Positions 42,537 to 51,824 of a stretch of 64,000 nt of DNA are shown in pieces. Below the pieces are notes generated by a model, which was not told the DNA's origin, did no database searches, and saw only the letters and a program-made list of their open reading frames with translations. Each line of letters begins with the position of its first letter. Position 1 is the stretch's first letter. The stretch is from Polyangiaceae bacterium. Its GTDB lineage: Bacteria; Myxococcota_A; Polyangia; Polyangiales; Polyangiaceae. Both the position numbers and the translations under genes were made by a program. The stretch spans positions 620,001 to 684,000 of the forward strand of contig JACKEA010000003.1 of assembly GCA_020633235.1 (NCBI GenBank). Direction: 5' to 3'.

Positions 42537-44702
42537 ATGCGTTGGTCTGCTCTCGTCCCACTCCTGGCGCTGGCGCTGCTCTCCGTCCCCGGGTGCGGGG
42601 ACTCCGACGGACCGTCGACGTCGGCGCCCGCGGCCTGTCACGCCGCGGACGTCGCCGCGGACATGGACGAGGTCGCCGCCGAAGACGTGGGCGTCTATCT
42701 GGATGCCCCGGCGAGCGCCGGAGTGGATGTCTTGCGTTCGGATCTCGAAAAGTACCTCCCCGCGCTGTGGGGGCTCGACTCGATCACGGTGAGCTCCGGG
42801 GCTCCGGACGGGTCGAAGGCGGTGTCCATCTGGATCACGACCTCGGACTCGGCGCGGGATTCCCTGGGAGTGACGCTCACGGATGGCTACGTCCTTCGGC
42901 GCAGCGACCAGAGCGTGACCGTATACGCCGCCGACGAGACCAATCTTGCCTATGCCACCTACGGATTTCTGGAGCGGCTGGGGGCGCGCTTCTTTCACCC
43001 GAAAGCCGAGTTGATTCCAAGCCTTGGCGGCGTGCGGCTGCCGAAGACGCTGGACGTGACGGAAAAGCCTGCCTGGCCCACCCGCGGCATCCAAGAGCAC
43101 ACCCTGCACCCCATCGAGATGATGAGTGTGCTGAACGAGCCGAGCGCCGAGCACCTGGCGGACGCCAAGCAGTACATCGATTGGTTGGTCAAGACCGGAC
43201 AGAACCTCATCCAGTGGCCGCTGATGGACACCGTGCCCTGGACGGACTTCGCGCCCCACGCCCAGGCCATCGCGGACTACGCCCACTCCCGGGGCGTCAA
43301 GATCGGCGCCGTGGTGCAGATGTTCGCGGAGTCTTCGCTGCAGAACAACTACGTGCTGATCCAGAGCGACGCGACCTGGCAGGCGGATCTGGAAGCCAAG
43401 CTGGATCAGCTCCTGGGCGTGAGCTGGGACGTGGTGGAGCTGGCCCTCGGTGAGTTCATCGGCGCGAACCCGGCGGACGTCATCAGCTGGCTGAACCACG
43501 CCACCAGCTACGTGAACGGCAAGGCACCGAACGTGGAGCTCTCCGCCCAGATCCACGTCGGCAACTATCCGAACCTGTGGCTGGACTACCAGGGCAAGAA
43601 GACCTTCTTCTATCACCTGGCGGGCTACACCGACGGCAAGCTGGGCAGCAGCGTGCACACGGTGTTCTTCTTCGACCTGTACCGCGACTGGGGCACCTAC
43701 AAGCACGACAACTTCTTTTTGCAGCGCGACTACCTCATGGAGCAGCTGCCCAAGCGAAAAGTGCGCTACTTCCCCGAATCCGCGTATTGGATCGCGGCGG
43801 ACGTGGACGTGCCGCAGTTTTTGCCGGAGTACATCTACGCGCGCTGGTTGGACATCAGCTCGCTCCACAAGGACATCCGCGAGCAAGGCCTGCCGGAGCT
43901 GGATGGCCACGTGATGTTCAGCTCCGGCAAGGAGTGGAACTACTGGTTGACGGACTATCTCGCCGCCAAAATGCAGTGGGATCCGGAGGCGGACTACGAG
44001 AGCTTCCTCGGTCACTACACCTCGAGCTTCGGCGCCTGCGGCTCCGAGCTCCGCACGGATCTCTCCAAGCTGACGGAGCTGCAGAACGAGTACCTGTTCG
44101 ACAAGCGCTTGGTCGGTTACGTGTCCGGAGAGGACAACGTCCTGGATCTGGGTTTCATCGCCGGCTACGAGAGCCATCCGCGCCGGGTGGACTTCGAGAA
44201 AGTCACCGCGATGGACGAAGGCGAGCTCGCCACCTTCGAGACGAACGTGATCGGAGAGCTGGCCAAGTACGTCGACAAGCTCCGCCCCCTGGAGAAGTCC
44301 GTCGTCGCCCGCTGCAAGACTGCGGACGACGTCGTAAAGCCCTGGTGTGACGAGCTCAGCGACGGCTTCGTGATCGATCGGCTGCGGGCCGAGCACACGC
44401 TCGGGCTCTACCGCGCCGTGATCGACTCCGCGCGCGGCGGCAGCACCAGCCTGGACCTGCTGGCGAAGGCGAAAGACATCACGAAACAGGCGGAAACGGT
44501 GATCGCTCGCCGTGAGACGGGCTATCGCTTCCCCCTCTCGCAGTTGGTGGACGCCTACCAGAATCCCACCATCTACGAGTGGGGCTATTTGCGTCAGACG
44601 CACCTCGCCTGCTTCTGGCATCGCCAGGACATCCAGGCGGAGACGCTGATAACCGAAGGCTTCCCAGCGAGCTTTTCGGTGCTCCCGAGCTGCGACGACT
44701 GA
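42537..44702 (+). CDS. Large lipoprotein, GH67/DUF4838-like
   Basis: The protein has 721 residues. The signal peptide ends in LSVPGCG. Residues about 60-180 resemble the N-terminal domain of alpha-glucuronidase-like (GH67) proteins, including ADETNLAYATYGFLERLGAR. The central region with YWIAADVDVPQFLPEYIYARW and repeated aromatic residues fits a TIM barrel like that in DUF4838 proteins. Polysaccharide binding or cleavage at the surface is likely; catalytic acids were not assigned. Confidence 0.75.
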   Translation: MRWSALVPLLALALLSVPGCGDSDGPSTSAPAACHAADVAADMDEVAAEDVGVYLDAPASAGVDVLRSDLEKYLPALWGLDSITVSSGAPDGSKAVSIWITTSDSARDSLGVTLTDGYVLRRSDQSVTVYAADETNLAYATYGFLERLGARFFHPKAELIPSLGGVRLPKTLDVTEKPAWPTRGIQEHTLHPIEMMSVLNEPSAEHLADAKQYIDWLVKTGQNLIQWPLMDTVPWTDFAPHAQAIADYAHSRGVKIGAVVQMFAESSLQNNYVLIQSDATWQADLEAKLDQLLGVSWDVVELALGEFIGANPADVISWLNHATSYVNGKAPNVELSAQIHVGNYPNLWLDYQGKKTFFYHLAGYTDGKLGSSVHTVFFFDLYRDWGTYKHDNFFLQRDYLMEQLPKRKVRYFPESAYWIAADVDVPQFLPEYIYARWLDISSLHKDIREQGLPELDGHVMFSSGKEWNYWLTDYLAAKMQWDPEADYESFLGHYTSSFGACGSELRTDLSKLTELQNEYLFDKRLVGYVSGEDNVLDLGFIAGYESHPRRVDFEKVTAMDEGELATFETNVIGELAKYVDKLRPLEKSVVARCKTADDVVKPWCDELSDGFVIDRLRAEHTLGLYRAVIDSARGGSTSLDLLAKAKDITKQAETVIARRETGYRFPLSQLVDAYQNPTIYEWGYLRQTHLACFWHRQDIQAETLITEGFPASFSVLPSCDD

Positions 44703-44804
44703 ATCACTGCGAAGCAGGTTGCGCAGCCGTCACGCGGACGTTCAAACATGTCGCCGCGCCTTGGGCCCGGCTAGAACCGTCGTCGAAATGTGGGTGCGGG
44801 TGGC

Positions 44805-44822
44805 ATCACCCGAGAGGGTGAT
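44805..44822. other. Short hairpin in the leader of the FAD oxidoreductase gene
   Basis: The arms ATCACCC and GGGTGAT form a perfect 7-bp stem with the stable loop GAGA. It lies between two same-strand genes, 103 bp after the stop of the lipoprotein gene and 45 bp before the oxidoreductase start, and has no T-run. It may be a terminator remnant or a leader element. Confidence 0.3.
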
Positions 44823-44866
44823 TGAGCACATGACGGACGGCAGTCATTGTCCGATTGGGGAGTGAA

Positions 44867-46441
44867 ATGAACGAACGCAACGTCGAGACGCTGATTGTCG
44901 GCGCCGGACCGGCCGGCCTGCAACTTGCCTACTTCCTGTCCAAGCGAGAGCGCGATTACCTCGTTCTCGAGCGCGAGTCGCCAGGGGCCTTCTTCAAGAG
45001 CTTTCCCCGGCACCGCATGCTCATCTCCATCAACAAGGTGTACACGGGGTACGACGATCCCGAGAAGAACATGCGGTGGGATTGGAACTCGCTGTTGAGC
45101 GACGATCCCAGCGCGCGGCTCTCGCGCTACAGCGACGACTACTTCCCCGCGGCGGACGATCTGGTGCGCTACCTCGACGACTTCGTCAGGGACAACCAGC
45201 TCCGGATCGAGACCGGCACCAGCGTGAATCGCATCGCCAAGGTGGGGGACGATTTCCAGGTGACCGACGACCAGGGGCGTCAGTTTCGGACGCGCCGGCT
45301 GGTGATGGCGACGGGCGTCCACAAGCCCTACCTGCCGGCCATCGAGGGCATCGAGCTGGGCGAGCCGTACACCAGCATGAGCACGGATCGGAAGCGGTAC
45401 CGCGGTAAGCGCATCCTGATCGTGGGCAAGGGCAACTCCGCCTTCGAGACCGCCAATCACCTGGTGGGCAGCGCCGCCGTCATCCACTTGGCGAGCCCGC
45501 ATCCCCTGAAGCTGGCGTGGAAGACGCGCTTCGTCGGAGATCTACGCGCCATCAACAATCACTTCCTGGATACCTACCGGCTCAAGTCGCAAAACGTGGT
45601 GATCGACGCCAACGTGGTGCGCATGACCCGCTCCGGAGACAAGGTGCGGGTGCTCTTCGACTACGTGCACGCGCCCGGAGAAACGGAAGAATTCGAGTAC
45701 GACCACGTGCTCTTGTGCACCGGCTTCCGCTTCGACGGCAGCGCCTTCGATGACTCCGCGCGGCCCGAGCTGTGCGTCAACGACCGTTTCCCGAAGCTCA
45801 CCAACAGTTGGGAGTCGGCCAACGTGCCGAACCTGTACTTCGCCGGCGCGCTGATGCAGTCCAGGGATTTCAAGCGCTGCATGAGCGCGTTCATTCACGG
45901 GTTCCGCTACAACGTGCGCACCCTGTTTCACCTGATGGAGGAGCGACACTACGGCGTGCCGCTACCCTCGATCGCGATCCACCGGAACGCCAAGGCGCTC
46001 ACGGAGGCGACCATCCGGCGCGTGAACACGTCCAGCGGACTGTGGCAAATGCCGGGCTTTTTGGCCGATGCCATCGTGGGCACGGGCTCGGAGGTGCGCC
46101 GGTTGGAGGAGCTGCCCATGGACTGGATCCACGAGACGGACCCCGCCCACGGGGCGTCCTACTTCACCGTCACGCTGGAGTTCGGACCCAACGCCGCAGA
46201 CCCCTTCGACTTCGAGCGGCCCCACCGCGACGCCGCGGACTTGGCACCGGAGAGCGAGGCGCTGCATCCGGTGGTTCGCCGCTGGCGCCGGGGCAAGCTG
46301 CTGTCCACGCACCACGCGATGGAAGACATCGCCGCCGACTGGTCCGACGCCGTTCACGTGAACCCGCTCGAGCGCTACTTCGAGCGCGAGCTGGGCGACG
46401 GCGGCGCGCCGCAAGCCATCGCCGAAGGCGCCGCCGAATAG
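44867..46441 (+). CDS. FAD-dependent monooxygenase-like oxidoreductase
   Basis: The protein has 524 residues. An N-terminal FAD-binding fingerprint (IVGAGPAGLQLAYFLSK) and a second nucleotide site (IVGKGNSAFETANHL) with FMO-style spacing are present. ATGVHKPYLP lies between them, and CTGFRFDG marks the late FAD contact. The best match is the FOXRED2/flavin monooxygenase-like branch. The substrate is unknown. A GGGGAG site precedes the ATG at 44867 and a strong terminator follows. Confidence 0.85.
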   Translation: MNERNVETLIVGAGPAGLQLAYFLSKRERDYLVLERESPGAFFKSFPRHRMLISINKVYTGYDDPEKNMRWDWNSLLSDDPSARLSRYSDDYFPAADDLVRYLDDFVRDNQLRIETGTSVNRIAKVGDDFQVTDDQGRQFRTRRLVMATGVHKPYLPAIEGIELGEPYTSMSTDRKRYRGKRILIVGKGNSAFETANHLVGSAAVIHLASPHPLKLAWKTRFVGDLRAINNHFLDTYRLKSQNVVIDANVVRMTRSGDKVRVLFDYVHAPGETEEFEYDHVLLCTGFRFDGSAFDDSARPELCVNDRFPKLTNSWESANVPNLYFAGALMQSRDFKRCMSAFIHGFRYNVRTLFHLMEERHYGVPLPSIAIHRNAKALTEATIRRVNTSSGLWQMPGFLADAIVGTGSEVRRLEELPMDWIHETDPAHGASYFTVTLEFGPNAADPFDFERPHRDAADLAPESEALHPVVRRWRRGKLLSTHHAMEDIAADWSDAVHVNPLERYFERELGDGGAPQAIAEGAAE

Positions 46442-46537
46442 CGACGGGCATCGCGCCGCTCCAACAAAGGCAGACTCCCCAAGCGCTGCTGGGGCAGGGT
46501 CTTGTCGGGGCAGCGCGGTAACGTCCCCCCCACAAAG

Positions 46538-46565
46538 AAACGGCCCCTGCGGCGGGGGCCGTTTT
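46538..46565. terminator. Bidirectional rho-independent terminator
   Basis: AAACGGCCCC (46538-46547) pairs perfectly with GGGGCCGTTT (46555-46564) around a seven-base loop. A-tract on one side and T-tract on the other give each strand a stem followed by a short U-run, so it can stop both the oxidoreductase gene and the converging FIST operon. Confidence 0.88.
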
Positions 46566-46611
46566 GGTCGGCGGCCGGTCACGACCCGCGGCCGTGACCG
46601 GCTGTCCGAGC

Positions 46612-47733
46612 TCAACCGAGCAAGAGACCGATGAGCGTCTGGTTCATGTGAGCCAGATAGCTCTCGCCGTAGCTGTGGAAGCCCGCGACGGGGAAGCCTG
46701 CGATGGCCTTCCGGAACGGTTCTTCCAGCTGCTTGGCTTGAATCTCCATGCAGCGGTGCGCGCAGTTGAACAGGATGCCGACGCTCGGCGTGGTGCCGAG
46801 CTTCTCGGAGGCCTGGTCCAGAGCACGCTGGGTGTCGCTGACCAAGTCCGTCGCCCGAAGGAGCGACAGCTCCGAGCCCTCGATGATCTGACAGCCGAAC
46901 ATCAAGCCACCATCAGGCGTGACCATGATGGGGCTGCGGACCCAGGGCTCGCCGTCGACGATGACGCCGAGGGGGTTCGACATGAAGACCATGTGCCCGA
47001 GATCCTCCGGCTTGACGCCCACCTTTTCCGCGTACGCGGCGACGGCGGGCTTGCCGTCGATCTCGTAGACCACGCGCCCCTCGGTGCGGTCGATCCGCAT
47101 CTTGGTGTCGGTGGGCTCGAGGCTGCAGGTCTTCACGATGGTGTACGGGACCGAGAGCTCCAAGAGCAGGAACACGGAACCGTCGTTGGACTCCCGGCCG
47201 TCATGGAAGACTCGGGTTTCTTGCAGCTTGAAGTTGTCGCCGGCGGAGCCGCCGAGGAACGACAGGAAGGGCGCCACGTGGCCGAGGACCGCGTTGACTT
47301 CTTCTTCGTGCCCCTTGAGCCCCTCGTTCAAGACCAGCCCGACCCAGTGCTCCGGGTCGATGTCGCGCAACTTCACGCCGAGCTTCTGCGCCATCACGCC
47401 CGCAGCCTGGTGAACCGCTGCTTCCACACCAGTGGACGAGTAGTCCGCCAGCGTAGCGGCGCAGCGCTTGACCTTGGCCTTGGACAGGACGACCACCGCA
47501 ACGCCGCCTTGGGTGTAGGCGGTGTCGGTGAACTCCCCTCCGGTGGTGCAACCGATGACCTCGGCGTTGGGTGCCTTGGCCTTGAGCGCGCGCTCGATGC
47601 GAACGCCATCGTGGTTGGCGGAGCAGAAGAAGACCAGCGCCGCGGGATCCGTCCCCGCGAGCTGTGATTCGATTTCGGCCAGAGCAGCAGCCGTGTCGGC
47701 CTCTGCGCTGTGTGCTCTCACTACCTCAGCCAT
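46612..47733 (-). CDS. FIST domain signal-sensor protein
   Basis: The protein has 373 residues. FIST_N (about 20-210) and FIST_C (about 220-350) domains are both present, with ALVFFCSANHDGVRIERALK and FLGGSAGDNFKL, and CNCAH-like NCAHRCMEI near the end. FIST domains are thought to bind small ligands, possibly amino acids, in sensory pathways. Here FIST stands alone without kinase or receptor parts. It is the last gene of the operon and its start overlaps the small protein gene by 8 bp; GGGGGAG precedes the ATG. Confidence 0.9.
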   Translation of the reverse strand: MAEVVRAHSAEADTAAALAEIESQLAGTDPAALVFFCSANHDGVRIERALKAKAPNAEVIGCTTGGEFTDTAYTQGGVAVVVLSKAKVKRCAATLADYSSTGVEAAVHQAAGVMAQKLGVKLRDIDPEHWVGLVLNEGLKGHEEEVNAVLGHVAPFLSFLGGSAGDNFKLQETRVFHDGRESNDGSVFLLLELSVPYTIVKTCSLEPTDTKMRIDRTEGRVVYEIDGKPAVAAYAEKVGVKPEDLGHMVFMSNPLGVIVDGEPWVRSPIMVTPDGGLMFGCQIIEGSELSLLRATDLVSDTQRALDQASEKLGTTPSVGILFNCAHRCMEIQAKQLEEPFRKAIAGFPVAGFHSYGESYLAHMNQTLIGLLLG

Positions 47734-47965
47734 TGCTCCCCCAATCTTTCAGGAAGCCCATCTTGTGCAGGGTGCTCACCGTGAGCTCGACCTTGTTGGC
47801 GTCATCGTCGTCGATGCCTCGAATGTCGCTCAAGTCCACACCCACAGTCAGAATCAGCCGAGTGTTGATGAAATGCAGTCGCGCGTCGTTGCCCGCCAGC
47901 TCTTGCAGCAACGCACTGCGTATGCTGGTGAGCCTGGACGCTTGCCCTCGGGTCATTGGTGACAT
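47726..47965 (-). CDS. Small hypothetical protein in the FIST operon
   Basis: The protein has 79 residues, soluble and acidic at the C-terminus (LSDIRGIDDDDANKVELTV). No family is recognised. It is clearly translated in concert with its neighbours: its ATG shares one base with the decarboxylase stop (TGATG) behind GGGAGG, and its end overlaps the FIST start. A small regulatory or adaptor role is inferred. Confidence 0.75.
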   Translation of the reverse strand: MSPMTRGQASRLTSIRSALLQELAGNDARLHFINTRLILTVGVDLSDIRGIDDDDANKVELTVSTLHKMGFLKDWGSNG

Positions 47966-49401
47966 CAAACCTCCCGTTCTACGGCCAGGGCCCGCCGCAG
48001 TTCCGCCAAGCAGGTGGCTATGGTGTCTCGATGGGTTCGGAACGAGAGCACGCAGATGCGCAGCGTGAAGCGTTCGTCGAGACGTGTAGCCGACAGGTGA
48101 ACCCGGCCCCAGTGGTTCACCCGATCGAGAATCCTCCGATTCAGATCGTCCTGCTCCGAGCCACTCTGGCCGGGCAGGCGCGCACGGAATACCACGGTGG
48201 AGAGCACGGGCGGACCCAAGACGTCGTAGCCCTCCATTTGTTCGAGCTCGCGCGCAGCATGACGCGCCAAGTCGAGCTTCTCGTCGAGCGCGTCTCGGAA
48301 GGCCTGGGCCCCGAGGAGCTTCATCGGCAACCAAACCCTGAGCCCGCGGGCGCTGCGTGACATTTCCGCGGACAAGTCCCCGAAATTGCGGGCGCCGGCT
48401 GCGTCTCCCAGCTCCACCGCGGCGTGGATGTACTCGGAGTGGAGCTGGTGACTGCGTTCCAGCAGGCGCACGTCCTTGGCCAACAAGCAGCCGGTTCCGA
48501 AAGGAAGGAACAAGCTCTTGTGAGGATCGAGAACGACGGTGTCTGCCAGCTCGATGCCGGCGAGCACAGCGCGCCCGCGTTCTGTCAGCGCGAAAAATCC
48601 TCCGTAGGCGGCATCCACGTGGAGCCAGAGGTCCTGCTCTTTGCAGACAGCGGCCAGGGCCGAGAGGTCGTCGACGGCTCCGGAGTTGGTCGTGCCCGCC
48701 GTCGCGACGACGGCGAGCGGAACGCGACCGTCGCGGCGATCGCGTTCGACGGCTTCCGACAGCAGCGTTGGCGACAGACGGTAGCTGGCGTCCGACGGCA
48801 AGATCCGAAGCGCGTCTTCGGCGAAGCCCGCGATCACGACGGACTTCTGCACGGAGTGGTGCACCTGATCGGAGGTGTACAGCGTGGCCTTGCTGAAGTC
48901 GCCCTTGATGCGGCTGCGCCGCGCGGCCACCAGGGCCGTGAGGTTCGCCATCGATCCCCCGGAGAGCAGCACTCCGCCCGCACTCTCGGGATAGTCGACG
49001 ATGTCGCAGAACCAACGGATGACGGTGTGCTCGAGCTCCGCCAACCCCGGGCTCGCCGCCCAGTACGCCACGTAGCGATTGGTGGCCGCAGCGATCAGCT
49101 CGCCCACGGCCGAATGAAATAACCCGCCGCCGGTGACGTAGGAGAGCGTCCCGGCGCTGGCCGTGTTGTAGCCCTTCGACAGCAGCTCGCCGAACACGAG
49201 GTCGAACACGTCGTCGGCGTTTCGGCCCTGCTCCGGAAGCGGCTCGCGAACCTTGAGCGCGACGGCTTGCCCGCCCTCGGTATCGGAAGCGCGCTGGGCC
49301 GGCAGTGCCTCGAGCTCGCGCACGATGCGTTCGCTGACGTTCGCCAGCAACGCACGCATGCCGTTCGCGTCGGGCTCGAGCGGCCCCCCGCCCGCCGTCA
49401 C
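47965..49401 (-). CDS. PLP-dependent amino-acid decarboxylase (aromatic/glutamate family)
   Basis: The protein has 478 residues, a group II PLP decarboxylase. The PLP-binding lysine lies in DPHKSLFLPFGTG, the histidine stacking on PLP is in DQVHHSVQKS, and the cofactor Asp is in HVDAAYGG. The family removes CO2 from aromatic amino acids, histidine or glutamate to make amines; substrate is not decided here. It starts at GTG 49401, overlapping the response-regulator stop. Confidence 0.9.
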   Translation of the reverse strand: MTAGGGPLEPDANGMRALLANVSERIVRELEALPAQRASDTEGGQAVALKVREPLPEQGRNADDVFDLVFGELLSKGYNTASAGTLSYVTGGGLFHSAVGELIAAATNRYVAYWAASPGLAELEHTVIRWFCDIVDYPESAGGVLLSGGSMANLTALVAARRSRIKGDFSKATLYTSDQVHHSVQKSVVIAGFAEDALRILPSDASYRLSPTLLSEAVERDRRDGRVPLAVVATAGTTNSGAVDDLSALAAVCKEQDLWLHVDAAYGGFFALTERGRAVLAGIELADTVVLDPHKSLFLPFGTGCLLAKDVRLLERSHQLHSEYIHAAVELGDAAGARNFGDLSAEMSRSARGLRVWLPMKLLGAQAFRDALDEKLDLARHAARELEQMEGYDVLGPPVLSTVVFRARLPGQSGSEQDDLNRRILDRVNHWGRVHLSATRLDERFTLRICVLSFRTHRDTIATCLAELRRALAVEREV

Positions 49402-50153
49402 CGCTGCATCCGCTTTCGGAATTCCTCCAGCTCTTCAGGACTGGGCGTGAGACGATCGCGCGTGCCCGACGAGCGCGCGGAGGGGCGAATCGTCGGGGGA
49501 CCGCGGTGCTCCGACTCCGGGGGCAAGGTATCGAAGCGGGGGGTGTCGGACTCGGACAGCGCCAGCTGCAACGTGGAGCGCGCTAGCTCTTCCAGAGTGC
49601 CCGCGCTGCACTTGCGGAGCACGCTGCGGATTTGGGTCTTCAGGGTGTTCTCACTGGTGCCCAGCTCGTCCGCCAGCACCTTGCGACTCACGCCGGCGAC
49701 GGCGGCAATCAGCACCTCGACCTCACGCGGACTGAGCTTCTTCCGCCGCGCTACCTCGTCGATGGCCCAGGTGGTGCGTTCGTCCGGGACGCGCTCGAAG
49801 GCGACGGCTCGCCGCAAGAACCCTCGCAGGGACGAGCGATGAGTCGGCTTGCAGTGGTACTCCGCCCGGAGCCGGTGCGCCCGGTTGATCAAGGCGGGAT
49901 CCGTGCGGGAGGTGAGCACCAGGATGGGGAGCAAGGGCCGCTCCTTGCGGACCCGGAGGATGAGGTCCATGCCGTTTCCCCCCGGCAGCTCCAGCTCGCA
50001 GATCAGGGCGACCAAGCGCTTGGGGGACTCCAGCACGGCCGTCGCTGCCTCGAAATCGGCAGCGACCTCGGTGACACGGAACGCCCGGCAAGATTCGGCC
50101 ACCAGCTCGGCCGTCTTGACGTCGGGATCCACTATCAAGAACCGTCCAAGCAC
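49398..50153 (-). CDS. LuxR-type response regulator with Asp-to-Glu phosphosite
   Basis: The protein has 251 residues. The receiver domain keeps the N-terminal acidic residues (VDPD), switch Thr81 and Lys102, but the phospho-acceptor position reads ICELELPGGNG, with Glu53 where Asp is expected. A LuxR-type helix-turn-helix (about 140-200; KLSPREVEVLIAAVAGVSRK) follows, then a Pro/Arg-rich tail. Glu may mimic the phosphorylated state, so the protein could act without a kinase. It leads a four-gene overlapping operon; the start is GTG. Confidence 0.88.
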   Translation of the reverse strand: MLGRFLIVDPDVKTAELVAESCRAFRVTEVAADFEAATAVLESPKRLVALICELELPGGNGMDLILRVRKERPLLPILVLTSRTDPALINRAHRLRAEYHCKPTHRSSLRGFLRRAVAFERVPDERTTWAIDEVARRKKLSPREVEVLIAAVAGVSRKVLADELGTSENTLKTQIRSVLRKCSAGTLEELARSTLQLALSESDTPRFDTLPPESEHRGPPTIRPSARSSGTRDRLTPSPEELEEFRKRMQR

Positions 50154-50419
50154 CTAGCGTCTCGAGTTTCCTGGTCCGAAGGGGTTCGCTCGCGGCGTTC
50201 CACCGGACGAGAACGAACGCCGCGTTTTCGTTTGATAAAGAGTTTAGCCCAAGCCCACTCAACTGATCGAGTTTGCACCTGGATTCCGGGCCAGGTGGGG
50301 TGCTTTCCTGCGACCAGGCCTGTCGCTGCAATTTTGCAGGTCATCCCCTGGGGTGATTGTCAATTTCTGGGCATTGTGATAGCCGCGGCGCCCGAGCGGG
50401 GGCGGGCTATGCTGACTCC
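50154..50419. other. Intergenic region between response-regulator operon and S2P gene
   Basis: This 266-bp gap separates two divergent genes and so holds both promoters. It is AT-richer than the surroundings (for example TTTGATAAAGAGTTTAG). I could not assign -35/-10 or sigma-54 elements with confidence. No open coding sequence or structured RNA is evident. Confidence 0.5.
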
Positions 50420-51790
50420 GTGCGATTCACGCTGTTCGGCATTCCGGTTCACGTGCAGCCCATCTTCTGGCTGGTCGCCCTCATGCTCGGTCTGCCAGGC
50501 GGCACCGGGCGACGGGAGCTGGCGGAGCTCGCGATATGGATCGGGGTGCTGTTCGTCTCCATCCTGGTGCACGAGCTCGGGCACGCGACGGCCATGCGCG
50601 TCTACGGACGGGCCGCGCGCATCGAGCTGTGGGGGCTGGGCGGCTTGACGCATTGGGGTCCGGGGCCTCCCGTCACGCCGGGCAAGAACATCGTGGTGTC
50701 CTTGGCAGGACCCGGAGCGGGTCTGTTGCTCGGCGCCGTCGTGTTCGTCGTGGCCGGGAGCGCGGAGCCCGCGCCGGAATCCCTTGCGTCCGTCTTGGTC
50801 AGCCAAGCGCTGTGGATCAACGTCGGCTGGGGCATTGCGAACCTGGTACCGATGTTGCCGCTGGACGGTGGCCATGTGACGGAATCCCTGGGGGGCTGGA
50901 TCGCCGGCGCTCGCGGGCGGCGTGTGGCCCACGGGCTCTCCCTGGCCTTGGCCGTGCTCATCGGGGCGTTCGCGCTGTACTCGCGCATGCTGTGGATCGG
51001 CTTCCTGGCCCTGTGGTGCGCGAGCATCTCGTGGCGCGCTTGGTCCAGCGGCGGCAACACCGCCCCCGCCGAGCCCGAGGTCGACGCGAACGTCCGTGCC
51101 GGCCTTCGCCAAGCGTGGCTGCACCTGGTCGCAGGGCAGGCGGAGTCCGCGGTGCGCGTGGCCACCGAGCTCTTGGAGCGCACCCGTCCGGATGACGCCG
51201 TGACCCGCACCGCCGTGCTCGAAGCGCTGGCCTGGGCCCACATCGAGGAAGGCGACGAAGAGGCCGCGCTTCGGGCTCGCGCCCGCATGCCACGCGCGCC
51301 GAGCCCGCTCTTGGCGGCGCGCCTGCTGGTGGCGGAGGGACGGGTCGCGGACGGCGTCGCCCGCCTGGAAGAAGCATTCCAGAACGAGAGCACGGACTTC
51401 CCGGCGCTCGTGCTGTCGAGCGTGTACGTCGAACAAGAGCGCCCGGACCTGGCGGTGAAGATGCTGCTCTCCAAGCGTGGCGCCAAGCTCTCCAGCGAAA
51501 CGCACGTGACGATCGGCGCTCAGCTCTTTCATTCCGGAAGCTACGAGGCTGCCCTGGAAGCGACGAGCCTGGCCTTCGAGCGTTTCAAGACCGGCGTGCA
51601 CGCCTACAACGCCGCCTGCTCCCTCGCGCGGCTCGGCCGCGTGGACGAAGGCATCGCGTGGCTCGAGAAAGCCGTGCTGGCCGGCTTCGACGACGGGCAG
51701 CAGCTCGACGACGACGAAGACATCGCAGCACTGCGTGAAGATCCACGCTTCGGCGCGCTGCGCTCCGCCGTGGGGCGCGGCGCGCGCTGA
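50420..51790 (+). CDS. Site-2 protease-like membrane metalloprotease with C-terminal TPR-like region
   Basis: The protein has 456 residues. The zinc-binding HELGH lies in helix 2, and the third ligand motif is in NLVPMLPLDGGHV; both are needed for the M50/S2P active site. About six membrane helices end near residue 215. The remaining 240 residues are soluble, with helical repeats (for example TGVHAYNAACSLARLGRVDE) resembling TPR. S2P proteases cut membrane-bound regulators. GTG 50420 places the first helix at the N-terminus. Confidence 0.87.
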   Translation: MRFTLFGIPVHVQPIFWLVALMLGLPGGTGRRELAELAIWIGVLFVSILVHELGHATAMRVYGRAARIELWGLGGLTHWGPGPPVTPGKNIVVSLAGPGAGLLLGAVVFVVAGSAEPAPESLASVLVSQALWINVGWGIANLVPMLPLDGGHVTESLGGWIAGARGRRVAHGLSLALAVLIGAFALYSRMLWIGFLALWCASISWRAWSSGGNTAPAEPEVDANVRAGLRQAWLHLVAGQAESAVRVATELLERTRPDDAVTRTAVLEALAWAHIEEGDEEAALRARARMPRAPSPLLAARLLVAEGRVADGVARLEEAFQNESTDFPALVLSSVYVEQERPDLAVKMLLSKRGAKLSSETHVTIGAQLFHSGSYEAALEATSLAFERFKTGVHAYNAACSLARLGRVDEGIAWLEKAVLAGFDDGQQLDDDEDIAALREDPRFGALRSAVGRGAR

Positions 51791-51814
51791 GCCGCGGAGC
51801 CGTCGCTCCGCGGC
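51791..51814. terminator. Hairpin terminator between convergent genes
   Basis: GCCGCGGAGC pairs perfectly with GCTCCGCGGC around a CGTC loop directly after the S2P stop. It sits between two converging genes, but lacks a T-run. Confidence 0.6.
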
Positions 51815-51824
51815 CTGCGCTGGC

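Noticed and set aside
42516..44621. Long open frame of about 700 codons on the minus strand
   Set aside because: It mirrors the GH67-like lipoprotein gene; high GC keeps the opposite frame free of stops. It has no signal peptide or recognisable domain.
50154..50419. Sigma-54 promoter near CTGTCGCTGCAATTTTGCA
   Set aside because: The -24 GG is missing and spacing is wrong.
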